From Adiantum capillus-veneris (Eukaryota; Streptophyta; Polypodiopsida; Polypodiales; Pteridaceae), in assembly GCA_014529385.2 (NCBI GenBank), contig CM043965.1, positions 18,264,912 through 18,328,911 of the forward strand: a stretch of 64,000 bases of DNA, given 5' to 3'. Position 1 is the stretch's first letter, and the number at the start of each line of letters is the position of its first letter. Positions 1 through 13,376 of the stretch are shown in pieces. A program made the position numbers and the translations under genes. Below the pieces are notes generated by a model. The model was not told where the DNA came from. It worked only from the letters and a program-made list of their open reading frames with translations, and did not search any database.

Positions 1-349
1 TCTGTCGCTAACAGCGTCACAAGAGCACACAACCTCTTGTAGTGATTTTCTTATTTTATCATTTTATTAATAAATAAAAGACGACTCCACCTCTACGCCT
101 ATAAGTTTGACCACTCACTTAAAGGACCTATCACACCCACCATTTTAGTCCACATGGCACTCCCCCATTTGCTCATTCCTCAATCCCTTTTTTAATCCCA
201 TGTCGAATAGAGAGGCCCTATTATACCCCATTTCCTTCCTAATGTGAATACTACATTTATTTCTCCATGGAGATGTTTTGCCTATCACAGGATTCCCTAT
301 AGTTTGGTTGATTCTTAGATGACTTTCCAAGATTGGATTAACAAGGTGT

Positions 350-600
350 TTGGACCTAATCTAAGTAATTTTATCAGGATGTTTACGGATGATATATAAA
401 TAACGCTACAGTTCTAGGGTTGAGCATCTATCAAAGCTGAAACTATGTTTCCAAAGATTGCACAAGGAAAGTGGTCAATTAAATCCAAAGAAGTGTAAGT
501 TGGTCAACTTGGAGCTCATTTGTTAGGTCATGTGGTCTTACAAAATGGTATAGAGGCCGATCTTGAGAAGGTGGAGGCTTTAGTGTTTATGAAACCTATG
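350..600 (+). pseudogene. Ty3/gypsy reverse transcriptase fragment
   Basis: Translation shows a decayed piece of the reverse transcriptase palm and thumb. MFTDDI near 380-397 corresponds to the YxDD catalytic box. It is followed by EHLSKLKLCFQRLHKESG and then LNPKKCK at about 479-499, the classic gypsy sequence after the active site. LGHVV and GIEADLEKVEAL follow in a shifted frame. Several stops and one frameshift break it, so no product is expected. The Tyr of the YxDD box is replaced. The fragment is followed directly by copia integrase, so two unrelated retroelements abut here. Confidence 0.75.
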
Positions 601-1014
601 AGACGAATGCTCAAGGTTTGGCCATGTGCTTCAAGCAATTTCTCGCTATGGCTGAAAAGGTCTCTAAATGTACTATGATCACCCTTTGTTCATATTAAGG
701 ATATGTCTCATGAGTTTAATGCATTTAGGGCTAGTTATGGGATAAAACACGAATGTACAATGACGTATACACCTCAACAAAATGGTGTTGTTGAAAGGAA
801 AAATAGGCTGCTTACAAAGATGGCGTGGTGTATGTCAAGAGTTAAGCTTTGCCACATTTGTTTTGGCTTGAGGCTATCATGTGTGCTACTTATGCAAGAC
901 CTTCACATGGTTGAGAGAATTCACCATGACATTGCTAGTCAATGGCTATTGGAGAAACATGTTGTGCTTGGCAATACTTTGTTCGAATATGTATGCCAAC
1001 TTGCGTGCCTTTAG
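590..1014 (+). pseudogene. Ty1/copia integrase fragment (C-terminal half of catalytic core)
   Basis: The reading frame at 703-1014 contains YTPQQNGVVERKNR followed by a MAWCM helix, diagnostic of the third catalytic region (the Glu of the DDE triad) of copia integrase. The preceding bases, about 630-660, read FLAMAEKVSKCTM. The same stretch (FNQFMAMSKNVSKC) is found in the copia integrase remnant at 49.4 kb, which supports the assignment. The first two catalytic Asp residues are missing or frameshifted and there is no flanking gag or reverse transcriptase of the same family. It is a dead fragment. Confidence 0.8.
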
Positions 1015-1672
1015 AAAAACACATAAAGTTCTTAACGAACTTTCTATCTAAAATGTAACCTCTCAAAAAATGTTGATTGCAAAATATAGCGGTGGCAAGG
1101 ACTAACATACGAAATTACAAGAGAAAATTTCATGTGGCCATGTCAAGGACTTGATTACCAAATTAATAAAGAGAAATTCATGTTATTTATCTTGTTCTTG
1201 AATACCATGCCTATGTAGTAGGAAATGGACTACAAGAAGGGCAAGACTTCCGTTTCTTATAGATTTAGAAAGACATTGTGTCGATTCTCCACCATATTTC
1301 TGTATGGCACTCACATAAATGATGCACTTTCTAGTTTTTTATTTTACTTTTGTTTCCTTGGTATGAAAAGTTTAACTAGTGTTTTCTTTTTCTTTTGTAA
1401 CTCCTCAAAGGCAAGACTTTTTCCATATAAACTTGTTCAAATGAAGCTTCTATGTTTGTTTTGATTTATCTTTTTACCTTAGAAAAAGTTATCATGCAAT
1501 CTACCCATACTATCTTTTTAAAAATAAACTAATATGAGTAATTACTACTTTTTTTATTTCAATTGCAATATCGATTTAGTATACTCGAGAAGGTTGGTGA
1601 TAGGTAGTAAGGCTCTGAACCTTAGGGGAAGGCCAAGTTGTGTGATAGAAGGTAGAATGTTGCAACTAAAAG

Positions 1673-1674
<2 letters not shown>
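1015..1674. other. AT-rich spacer, no recognisable gene
   Basis: This stretch holds only short open frames without recognisable motifs. Scattered stops interrupt what may be the tail of the preceding retroelement. I see nothing else in it. Confidence 0.5.

Positions 1675-1720
<46 letters not shown>
1675..1720. repeat. (CT)n microsatellite
   Basis: About 23 uninterrupted CT units. Long Ser-Leu and Arg-Glu frames across it are artefacts of the dinucleotide repeat. Confidence 0.98.
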
Positions 1721-1721
<1 letters not shown>

Positions 1722-2141
1722 AAGCCAATCCACGGTCTCACTATGGTGTACCACTCAGTGAAGGTGTAGGGAATGGTCGCCTACTGACCGTTCTCGTTAA
1801 TCATGGGCGATCGGTGGAGGCCGGGAGCCTACTGGCCACCTTGATTATGAGAATGGTCAGAAGGCAACCATTCCCGGCCGTCAAATCCAAGGGGGTGGGG
1901 GCCATTAAAGAGTTTAGATGTGGATGGCAAAGCATAGGTTGCACAAGGGAGGGAGGCAACACAGTTGCGCAAACAGCAGATTATGTAGGCAATGATTGGC
2001 TGCATGTTTCAAATTCTGATGGGCTGACATGGAGAACGCTGGTTCATATTCCCACTGATCTGCCGTGTGAGACAATCATTTGCAAGACTTGAAATTTATT
2101 ATGCATGCTGATGTGGCACCCATCCAATGGCTGCAACATTG

Positions 2142-2311
2142 GATTCTACAAGAGAAACGATACTAAACGGAGGGCTGCGATGAATCTCGAATTTTATTAG
2201 AAATGAGCCAGTAAATAGGGAGTGTAGATTCTGCAAGAGAAACGACACTAAACGGAGGGCTGCGATGAATCTCGAATTTTGTTAGGAATGAGCCAGTAAA
2301 TAGGCAGTATA
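2142..2311. repeat. 85-bp tandem duplication
   Basis: Two adjacent copies of about 85 bp (2142-2226 and 2227-2311) beginning GATTCT(A/G)CAAGAGAAACGA. They differ at only a few positions. Each contains ACTAAACGGAGGGCTGCGATG. No coding function is apparent. Confidence 0.9.
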
Positions 2312-2619
2312 CTTCACACAGTAACTACACCACACAAGGCCAACCAAGCAAGACTAGTTGCGACGTGAAGTTCAAAAGAGAGTGGCATGTCACTTGGTGG
2401 ACAAATGAGTTCAAAAGAGAGTAACACAAATGTTAGTTACATCCTCAAGGAGACTAAAATTGTGAAAATTTTGATTATTGCATTAGTTAATCAAAAAAAT
2501 GTTTACAGAGAATGTGTAAACAAAAAGATTCCATCCCAGGTCCGTCTGCTTGCAAATACAGGCAACTCAAGACCTATTCCTTTACCTCACTCTAACTCAT
2601 CGACTGAGCCACTCTCAGT

Positions 2620-4110
<1,491 letters not shown>

Positions 4111-4284
4111 AGAGAACTTCGCTCGCTCGCTCAGCAGGCAACTTCCCTCACTCTGCGCAGGTCATTGATTGCAACTTCCTCTTTCAGTTATCTACACGGC
4201 AATGCAAGCTTAAAAAGGTTCTCCATGTGGTTGCAAACACGTGCGGAATCCATTATCCCTCCACCTCCAGCTGCCACGTCAGCC

Positions 4285-4288
<4 letters not shown>

Positions 4289-4335
<47 letters not shown>

Positions 4336-4346
4336 CCCCCCCCCCC
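4289..4346. repeat. (CT)n followed by C14 tract
   Basis: About 22 CT units followed by 14 consecutive C residues. Confidence 0.97.
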
Positions 4347-4510
4347 AGGCACCGCGGGAGATTTTGAGTTGCACCTCCACTCACGGCGAGAGGTTTTGAG
4401 TGTCAGCACGAGTACCCTTGACTTGCCGGAGGGCAGATATACTGAGATCTCACCACCTTCCTTGACATGCGGGAACCCACATGTTAATTCGTTCTCACAC
4501 CCTTACCTGT

Positions 4511-4649
4511 TGTTACTCGACCTTCCTGTGCTGCTTTGCCACAACTTCTGATCTCCCATCACTTGCTTTTGCTGTTTTGTGCCGGTTGCATCGCCCATAT
4601 CCCAGAATGCTCTCTCTCTCTCTCCAAGAGCCTTCTGATGGGGATGCAG

Positions 4650-4705
<56 letters not shown>

Positions 4706-5455
4706 GAGTAGCATCTCAAGAGGTAGGAGGAGGTAGGTATCGCCCCAATCTAGCACCTTTCTGGCAATGTCCTCGGCCATACAGAGTGCCCCCTTCGCTG
4801 GCTTCAAGTAATTGTGTAGACCAAAAAGGACATGGCCACACGAAAACTCGATAGCTTCAAGTAGTTGCGCAGACCAGATGGGAGATGGCCATGGGCAAGT
4901 GGCTGATGACTGGATGGAGGCGGCGGGACAACAAAGCAAGGAAATAGTGGGGCCTAGCATCGGACGACTACGAGCTTCAACGGGATGGGGAGAGCGAAGA
5001 CACAATATACGGGAGTCATGGTCGACAATCCATGTAATGCAAGCTATGGTAACAGCTGATCAACGACTTGCGTGGAGAATAGTGGCAAGAGAGTCTCGAG
5101 TGGCAAGAGAGCTGCCAAACAATCAGCAGGTGAATCACCACAGCAGCGAGCCCAAGCGTCCAATCATGGCACTCAGGATGTTTTCGGTCAAAAATTCTTG
5201 TCTACATTTCACTACAAAGGGCACGATAAACTGGGAGTATAATCAACTTTTGAAACATTGGGGCCCAACACCTTTATGCTCTTATACAAGATCTGGCACA
5301 CTGTCAATTTGTTCCTATCTTGTTAAAAGGAGAAGTATATCACCCTCCACCTCAGCTAAACATATCAGCATAAAAACAAAAAGTTTAGCATCTAGATAGA
5401 AAATGTTATCCTTGGAATAGTGGGGGTGGTTATGGAGCCAGCTTTAGAGCGAGCT
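4511..5455 (+). repeat. dispersed repeat R1, copy A
   Basis: Starts TGTTACTCGACCTTCC and is homologous over about 950 bp with 9471-10585. It begins with TG, as LTRs do, but neither a matching CA end nor a target duplication could be fixed. It contains a (CT)n tract at 4653-4703 and an internal 53-bp duplication (GCTTCAAGTA at 4801 and 4854). It lacks a segment that copy B has between its two (CT)n tracts. The long open frame at 4812-5399 is also open in copy B, but the copies differ mostly at amino-acid-changing positions (see rejected items). It could be a solo LTR or a non-autonomous element. Confidence 0.8.
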
Positions 5456-5458
5456 TTC

Positions 5459-5481
5459 CCCCCCCCCCCCCCCCCCCCCCA
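5459..5481. repeat. poly-C tract
   Basis: More than 20 consecutive C residues just after the point where the two R1 copies diverge. Confidence 0.95.
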
Positions 5482-5654
5482 CAACCACCTCTACCTGCCA
5501 TAGCCGCCCCTTACCACCCATGACCACCAACACCCAAGCCCACCATCGGTGGTTGGTGGTGTTAGCTCACTACCACCATCCTCCTCCTACAACCACCGCC
5601 CATTTCCGTCGGTTCTCCTCCCACTCTTCCTTCCAGTGGGCTACTCAAGGACCT

Positions 5655-5663
5655 CCTCTCTCC

Positions 5664-5698
<35 letters not shown>

Positions 5699-5773
5699 CC
5701 CCCCCCCTCTCTTTCTCTCTCACTTGTCTCTCTCTCCCCCCTCCCCCCAACACACTCTCTCTTTCTCTCCCTG

Positions 5774-5825
<52 letters not shown>

Positions 5826-6145
5826 CTCCGCCCTCTCTCCCTCTCTCTCTCTCTCGCTTTCTCAGCTCCTCCTCTCCTCTCTCTTTTCCTCTCCCCCATT
5901 AAGGGCCCCATTAAATCCTACTCTCTCTCTCTCTCTCTCTCTCATCCTGTCCCTCTCTCTTTATTTTGCTGATTTTGTCTCTCTTTCTCTCTCACTTGTC
6001 TATCTCTACCCCCTCCCCCCACACCTACACTCTCTTTCTCTCCCTGTCTCTCTCTCTCTCTCTCCTCCCCTCCCCTCCCTCCACACACTCTCTCTCTTTC
6101 TCTCCCTCTCTCCCTCTCTCTCTCTCTCTCTCGCTCTCTCGCTCA
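5655..6145. repeat. pyrimidine-rich (CT)n block
   Basis: Nearly half a kilobase is almost pure C and T on the plus strand, made of several interrupted CT arrays. All Ser/Leu/Pro-rich frames here are artefacts. Confidence 0.97.
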
Positions 6146-6322
6146 TCACACATTCTCTAATTGCATATTAAAAGACAACAATGATAGAATTCACTTTGTT
6201 GAAAACTCAAAACAATATCATCATTTGCACAACTCAAGGTAAATGTGATAGACCAATAAATGCTAGATTATTACAACAGTCTTTTTGCACTCAATAAAGT
6301 TTTGAGCTCGTTATCAACCAGA

Positions 6323-7217
6323 CTAGACTAACTGATGAATGAACATGTTATGGTTTATGTCCATTCCAAACACTCTCAAGTAGATATAATACAAGTGTTT
6401 GCAAGCCACATAGGTCATTCCTTCTCCTAACCTCCTTTTTAAGTTTTTGCAAGTACAACTAGGATTCCTAGCTATTGTGACTCGATATTTCTCACCATGT
6501 ACCTTTGAGTTTGGTGTTTCTACAATGAAGACTTCATGCTTACCGATATTTACCATTTCCACTTGTTTGATGACCATTTCTAGTCCTAGAAGACTGTCGA
6601 TCCTTTTCGATGCCTCTTCAGAAACACCTGTCCTATACCTACCCACACGTCTTTGCCCTTGCACTTCCATAGTTTCTGTTGCGATATGAAACCCCGCTAG
6701 CTGCAAAGACTTTACTTCTAGCACTGTTAAGTTCGTGCCCTGTGCCACTGGCCACTCAAGTGGAGGTCTTGGACGCCGCATCACAATATATGGACATAGA
6801 TCCCACACATGTTTGACATCGAAACTAAAAAACCATACCCATGTCTCATTGTTACGCCCCTTCCAGTTGCGTTTCCCCCAAAAACTTGGTGCCGTTGTTC
6901 CCTCTACGCATAAATTCACCTTTTTCTTGCACTTTAATTTCCACCTTTGATTTTTCCTTGGCAAGTGAACTTAGACCCGGTTTGCACCTACGGATTGCCC
7001 ACATGGTGTCATTTATGTCAACCTCAATGGCCCTAATTGTCACCCTGTCATTCTCCTCGTCCATAGAGTGATCTTGGGTTACCTGTGATGCATCTCCAAA
7101 TGACAACTTTCAAGCCTTTCTTTGTCGAGCAACATTTTCAGTGGCATACTCTAGCAAGTGTGAACTATTCTCCTCCTCGCCTATAACATTGCCGAATGTC
7201 TTGCGTCGCCTTGTCAT
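6323..7217 (-). pseudogene. SWIM zinc-finger protein remnant
   Basis: The frame at 6964-6323 ends with a SWIM-type zinc motif: SCTC, about 16 residues, then CKH, matching CxCx(n)CxH. LYYIYLRVFGMD follows. SWIM fingers occur in MULE transposases and in host ubiquitin-ligase-like and kinase-linked proteins, where they bind DNA or protein. Upstream the protein continues in another frame from a Met at 7217 (MTRRRKTFGN). It is broken by an in-frame TGA at 7110-7112 and a frameshift near 6855. The region upstream of the finger, with a conserved-looking EVFIVETPNSKVHGE, is unusually open for a dead gene. No transposase catalytic core is visible, so mobile origin is possible but unproven. Confidence 0.7.
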
Positions 7218-7295
7218 TGTAACCCGGTCTACAAACACTCTGGCACATTTGGAAGACCAGTTTCTCCAATTGTATCGTTCACAACACGGCTAGTC

Positions 7296-7472
7296 TGTAA
7301 TGGAGTAGGTGTGTGAAATTCTCATGAAGCTGCCCTGTCTGTCAGGACACCGGCAAGGCCGGGCTAGGCGGTGTGGAACGGGGAGTCCAACTAGGGCAAA
7401 GGGCCAGGGGCATGCCTATATAAAGGGTGGTTGGGTGGTGGACTCTCAGGCTCTAGTCACCCCTGTCTTACA
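7296..7472 (+). repeat. right part of an LTR (5' LTR of a gag-bearing retrotransposon)
   Basis: The sequence ends TTACA at 7472, immediately before a tRNA-Met primer site, as expected for the end of a 5' LTR. A TATA box (TATATAAA, 7417-7424) lies about 50 bp before the end. The left border is uncertain; TG dinucleotides at 7296 and 7312 are candidates. No matching 3' LTR is seen in the window. Confidence 0.65.
7417..7424 (+). promoter_or_regulatory. LTR TATA box
   Basis: TATATAAA about 50 bp upstream of the LTR end; likely drives transcription of the gag-bearing element at 8274. Confidence 0.6.
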
Positions 7473-7473
7473 T

Positions 7474-7489
7474 TGGTATCAGAGCATGG
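7474..7489 (+). promoter_or_regulatory. retrotransposon primer binding site (initiator tRNA-Met)
   Basis: TGGTATCAGAGCATGG matches the classic plant retrotransposon primer site complementary to the 3' end of initiator tRNA-Met. It starts two bases after the LTR end. Confidence 0.85.
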
Positions 7490-8273
7490 TCTATTTTGGG
7501 CAAGAGGGAGTGGAGCTTTTTGCATGCTCCTCTCTTTGAGGGCGTGAAGAGCCGCCTGCTAAGGGGGAAGACGAAGTCCCACATCATGTGCAGAGCCGCT
7601 TGGCTGGGGAGGGAGAGATTCTCGACCTCTGCCATATGGTGTATGGCCTAGCTCGGCAAATGCACGCTGCGAAGGGGAGGCATTCTCATCACTACAGTGA
7701 CGCCCAACACGTAACCGACGGGCCTCTATCTCTCTCTCTCTCTCGCTCGCCCTTGCGGCACTGCCTTGGTCACCATAGTCGACAGTAGACTTGTTTTATC
7801 ACACTCAAGGCGCCCAAAGGCCTTTGGCCTTGGGCAATTCCTCAAAATTTTCAAGCTAGGGTGCGTGCCCACTTGGGCACACACCCCATACACAAGGTGT
7901 TCGACGGTTGTGGGCCGAGCTTCGACACAAGCATCGGCAAGGGGACACAAAATTCTTGACAAAACTGTCAAAAATTCAGAAATTGCAGAAATTCAACGGA
8001 GTTGAAATTTTCAAACAAAGTATCTATTCACCTTCTTCCTTCGGGAAGATTAAGTCGCCTACGACATTTCAAAGCGAACAATTACGTTTCAAGCAGTACA
8101 AATTTTTGTCAACATCTTCAAGCATAATTGATTCAACTATCAAGAGCTTGCGGAGTTTCATATACGGCGGACTACTATCGATTTTCACAGAATTAGCACG
8201 GCTACTATACTTTGCAAGTGCTCCCAATGTCAAGTATATTTTCTGAGTACTTCTTTTACCGCACTGTGTATCC
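7490..8273 (+). other. retrotransposon leader
   Basis: Untranslated leader between the primer site and the gag start. It includes a short CT tract near 7728-7744 and no recognisable gene. Confidence 0.55.
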
Positions 8274-9470
8274 ATGGATTCGAATATCAATATGACATTC
8301 GATTTTGAGCAAAGTACTGCTGATCCTACCAATGATGGCCCAGGGCCGGATCCTCTCAAGGAGAGTACCCGCTATGCTATGGCAGGAAAAGATACTTATG
8401 AGTTGCTCGATATTCAAGAATTTCGTGCACTTCAGACACGCATGACAGTCATGGATGAAAATTTTAAAGCTTTAAATGAAAATGTTACTAAACTCTCCAC
8501 ATTAGTAATTCAATTAATGCATCAGCAGTCTAAGAGTCCTGCTGACATCCACATGTATGAGCACGTTGGCACACAAGGGCAAGGCTCAACTAATGATACG
8601 TTACATACTCTCACTGCCAAAGAGGTGGATGACTTGTTAAAGAACTTTAAACGACCAGTCTTTAAGGGTGAAGACCGAGACCGCAATAAGGATGCAGTGA
8701 ACATCTTTCTCAGCAAATGGGATGGGATTCACTCCTTACGGCGTACTCCGGATGCAGTCAAAGCTCTGCAAACAAGCTTAACTCTGGAAGGCAAGGCCTA
8801 CAAATGGTGGATGTCTCTCAAGGAGAAGAACATCATACCACAGAGTTGGGCAGCCTTTGAAGCAATGTTTAACAAGGAATTTTTGCCTACAAACGAGGCC
8901 GATCGGAATTGGACGGCTTGGGACACATGTTCCATGCGCCAATACCCATCACTCCTTGAATATATCTCTCACAATCGGGACATTATCCTCAAGTTGGAAG
9001 GATTGGATATCTTTCAACAAGTCCGAGGGTTCGTACGAGGTCTGACTCCCGAGCTTAAGAAGTATGTCAAGACCCAAGACCCTAAAACACTTGAGGAAGC
9101 CATACTGAAAGCACATATTCACGATGACCCTGATGAGAAGAAAATACATAATAGTAACGTGCCTGCCAGTATACATGGTAATACACGCACTCATTATGGG
9201 CACAGTAAAAGAAAATTTCTAGTTGCTAGTTCAGATGCATCTAAAAAACCCAAGGGGTCCAGGGGTCCTCTCTCTCTTGAGGATTTTGATAACGCCAAGA
9301 AAGAGAAGTTATGTTTTCAATGTTTAGGAAGAGGTCATGGCAAAAAGGATTGTCCCAAGGGGAAATCTTCTGCTCAGGGGAAGGAGAAAGCAGTGCACAC
9401 GGTGCAACTACTGCCTCTTGAGTCTTCCTCAAAATTCTCCACAATGGAAGTAACATACACTGAGGTGGTA
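8274..9470 (+). CDS. retrotransposon gag (nucleocapsid) polyprotein, 3' end interrupted
   Basis: About 399 residues of gag precede the junction with repeat R1 at 9471; the open frame then runs into R1 and its CT tract. Residues of about 120-280 form the Retrotrans_gag core (KRPVFKGEDRD, WWMSLKEKN, FNKEFLPTNE, FVRGLTPELKKYV). A perfect CCHC knuckle (CFQCLGRGHGKKDC) sits near residues 347-360. The protein would package the element RNA in cytoplasmic particles. The start was chosen as the first Met after the leader. No protease, reverse transcriptase or integrase follows. Either the rest was lost when R1 arrived or this was a gag-only element. The gag frame up to 9470 has no stop or frameshift, so it decayed recently or not at all. 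Confidence 0.85.
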
Positions 9471-9609
9471 TGTTACTCGACCTTCCTGTGCTGCTTTGCC
9501 ACACCTTCTGATCCCCCATCACTTGCTTTGGCCGTTTTGTGCCGGTTGCATCTCCCATATCCAAGAACGCTCTCTTTCTCTCTCCAAGAGCCTTGTGATG
9601 GGGATGGAC

Positions 9610-9682
<73 letters not shown>

Positions 9683-9757
9683 AGAAGCCTTCCCCTATAA
9701 TGCAGTTGAGTTGTTCTTTGTTTTCCTCCTCCTCCTCCTGCAATGCAAAAACTTCTC

Positions 9758-9844
<87 letters not shown>

Positions 9845-10585
9845 GAGTAGCATCTCAAGAGGTAGGAGGAGGTAGGTATCGCCCCAATCCAGCACCTTTC
9901 TAGCATTGTCCTCGGCCATACAGAATGCCCCCTTCGCTGGCTTCAAGTAATTGTGTAGACCAAATAGGACATGGCCACACGAAAACTTGATAGCTTCAAG
10001 TAATTGCACAGACCAGATGGGAGATGGCCATGGGCACGTGGCTGATGAGTGGATGGAGGTGGCGGGACAACAAAGCAACGAAATAGTGGGGCCTAGCATC
10101 GGACGACTACGAGCTTCAACAGGATCGGGAGAGCGAAGACACAATATACGGGAGCCATGGGCGACAATCCATGCAATGCAAGCTATGGTAACGGCTGATC
10201 ATCGACTTGTGCGGAGAATAGTGTCAAGAGAGTCTCGAGTGGCAAGAGAGCTGCCAAATAGTCAGCAGGTGCATCACTACAGCACTGAGCCCAAGCGTCC
10301 AATCATGGCACTCGGGATGTTTTGGGCCAAAAATTCTTGTCTACATTTCACTACAAAGCGCACTATAAACTGGGAGTATAATCAGCTTTTGAAACATTGG
10401 GGCCCAACACCTTTATGCTCTTATACAAGATCTGACACACTGTCAATTTGTTCCTATCTTGTTAAAAGGAGAAGTATATCACCCTCCACCTCAGCTAAAC
10501 ATATCAGCATAAAAACAAAAAGTTTAGCATCTAGATATAAAATGTTATCCTTGGAATAGTGGGGGTGGCTATGGAGCGAGCTTTC
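9471..10585 (+). repeat. dispersed repeat R1, copy B
   Basis: Begins TGTTACTCGACC immediately after the gag frame and is homologous with 4511-5455. It carries two CT arrays (9613-9681 and 9764-9842) separated by about 80 bp containing AATGCAGTTGAGTTG, which copy A lacks but which recurs at 33047-33175. The two copies are about 5% divergent outside the CT tracts. Homology ends around GGGGGTGGCTATGGAGCGAG. Confidence 0.8.
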
Positions 10586-10910
10586 TGTGCTTCTATCACG
10601 CCTCCTGTGTCGTCACCTTCGCACAATGTGCGTATCGCATGCCTTCTTCGCCATCACCTTCGTAAGCGAGCTGGTGCACCACCATCTTCTTCGACACCTG
10701 CTCTACGGCAAATGCTATGCACCACCATCTTCTTCGACGCCTACTCTGCGGCACCTTTGTGAGCTCTGCGGCCCATGCTCTACGACTTTCACTAATCAAG
10801 TCTCAGCCATGCCAAAAAAAGAGGGGCCATGGCTATCGTTTGAAGGATTGTAGGCATCGGGGTCGAGGGTGAGCAGCGTGTAGGAGTAGTCGGGGTTCAG
10901 CGAGGCCTCT
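10586..10910. other. no recognisable gene; 43-bp imperfect tandem repeat
   Basis: A CACCACCATCTTCTTCGAC unit occurs at about 10675 and 10718. Nothing else is recognised. Confidence 0.5.
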
Positions 10911-11861
10911 TTAACACTAGGTTGGTAATGGGACACTTTTATGTCCTGGGACACTTTTATGTCCTGTTAAGTGAACATTTTCCTTGAATTATGTCAAGAG
11001 TTTCAAAATGGATTTTGAGGTGCTATCTGTCTAGAAATTTGTCTCATGAGTTGAAAAAAACTCGACATTTTTTTGGAATATCAATTCTATCTTTAACCTT
11101 GTCCTTACACAACATTTCACAACCTAAACTGTGTGAAAAAACGGGTCCTGTTTTTGGCTTTTTTCAACTTTTTGCAACTATACCACTCTAGAATTCATGT
11201 TTGTGAGGTCTATAATGCTAAAGAACTATCTTTAGTAGTCCCTAACATGTCCTAATGCTTCTAGGGAGAAATAAATGTTAAAGTTTTAAGTTCTAACCAA
11301 ATTACAAAAATTGTCAAATACTATTATTCTTTTGACATGCTCCATGGCTCCTTATGAACTTTAAGGACAATAGGAAACTAAGAAAACATGCATATATTAT
11401 TTGTATTGAGCGTGGCTATAGAAACTTTGATGATAGGTTTGCAGAATAGTAAAAATTCAACTTTTTTGTACCTATTTCTTCTCGAAAAACAAAAAATAGT
11501 GAGTGAGAAGGAATCATATGTTCTGATCACCAACCCATTGAAGTTAACTAGGGAATTTATCTCAAGTCCTACAAAAATCCCTAATCTTATTTTTATGCAA
11601 CAAAGCGTAAGAAATGACTGTTTTGATGAAAATGTACTGTTTTGATGAAAATGTACTGGTCCATCAACTTTGGAGGCTTGGTGTGACCAAAAGATGAGAA
11701 ATTTTACAAGTTTCTTATTTTTTCCATGTGTACTAGGCCTTGAACTATAACCTCATGAAAGTATTTTACAAAATGAGTGGATCTACTATGGTTTTGGAGG
11801 TTTTTTTCAAAACCCTGAAAGGACACTTTTATGTCCTGTTAGGTTGCCAACCTAGTGTTAA
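10911..11861. mobile_element. TTAA-flanked piggyBac-like non-autonomous element, copy 1
   Basis: The 943-bp element (10915-11857) is flanked on both sides by TTAA. Its ends are CACTAGGTTGG and CCAACCTAGTG, an inverted repeat. GGACACTTTTATGTCC motifs lie just inside each end, two at the left. PiggyBac elements insert at TTAA and duplicate it, and bat piggyBat ends begin TTAA-CACTTGG, close to these. No transposase frame is present. It is about 370 bp shorter than the other two copies through an internal deletion. It must have been mobilised by a transposase encoded elsewhere. Confidence 0.85.
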
Positions 11862-11894
11862 GAGAAGAAGGCGGGTTCTATTCCACGTAATTCC

Positions 11895-11902
<8 letters not shown>

Positions 11903-11960
<58 letters not shown>

Positions 11961-11997
11961 ATGTGTGTGTGAGTGAGTGAAAGAGAGAGAGAGATAG

Positions 11998-12061
<64 letters not shown>
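11903..12061. repeat. (CT)n / (GA)n inverted microsatellite
   Basis: About 27 CT units (11903-11956), a short GT/GATA spacer, then about 24 GA units (12013-12061). The two arms are complementary and could fold into a long hairpin or cruciform. Annotating the arms as coding would be an error. Confidence 0.95.
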
Positions 12062-12063
<2 letters not shown>

Positions 12064-12429
12064 GGGGTCTCACACGGGGCTACGTTGTGCTGCTGGATTG
12101 AATGAATGAATGAAAGTAACCCATCTGGCAGAGTGTACTCCTCTTCTTTGTCACCCACCATCGCGCATTAACACGGTGCTTGCGAGAATTTCCTTTGACC
12201 GATGCTCCGTCGGCCATCACCTCCACCATCACCTTCGCCCGGTTCTAAGATCTCCGCCAAGCCCTTGCCTATTCAGAATAAGCAAAAATATTGCATGTTC
12301 CATTTACATTCTCCAACCCTCTGAAAAGGTTCCATTTCCAGAAGCTGAATCCCAACTTGATCTCTCCCCTCTCTACAGTATAAAAAGAGGAGTAAAGATT
12401 GAGAGGACCATTTGATGTTGTTGCTGCAG

Positions 12430-12860
<431 letters not shown>

Positions 12861-13161
12861 GTTGATTTAAGACTAAACAAACCCCAAGTTAATGCGTTGA
12901 AGGTGTTGCAGGATTGGAGAAAACCTCATCTAGAGGACATTCAACCGCATTCGGTTGTACAGGTTAGCCGTTTGAACAAATGCTAAAGCATTCTATTGTT
13001 TTGGCATTTATTATTCACATGCAATCTAGTATAGTAGTGTTGGTACAATTAATATCTCCCTTTTTCTCTCTGTCAATAAATGATTTATTTCATATATCTC
13101 CATTGCTTCATAGCATATGTGCATTGATGACATTTTATGATTAGAATGTAGCTATCCATGG

Positions 13162-13260
<99 letters not shown>

Positions 13261-13376
13261 AAGGCTTTCATCTATGAAAATGACACTTATGTGAGTATCA
13301 AGAAGAACATCCCAACGTAAGGGAAGTAGTGTGTAATAGTATTGAGATTTACAGATTTCAGTTCAATTTCTTGCAG

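Noticed and set aside
5520-6160. Ser/Leu/Pro-rich open frames (also at 1534, 4481, 12636, 19898-20781, 26095, 63065-63682)
   Set aside because: They are created by (CT)n or (GA)n dinucleotides, which have no stop codon in any frame.
4812-10559. Long open frames (195 and 202 codons) conserved between the two R1 copies at 4812-5399 and 9951-10559
   Set aside because: Aligning the copies by eye gives about 31 differences, of which only about five are silent. That is the ratio expected without selection on the protein, so the frames are most likely accidental.
10911-11861. CACTA (En/Spm) identity for the TTAA elements, because the ends read CACTA...TAGTG
   Set aside because: CACTA elements make 3-bp duplications, but the 3-bp flanks here do not match in direct orientation (TAA versus TTA). 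All three copies have TTAA on both sides, and the frame across copy 3 is restored only with one TTAA removed.
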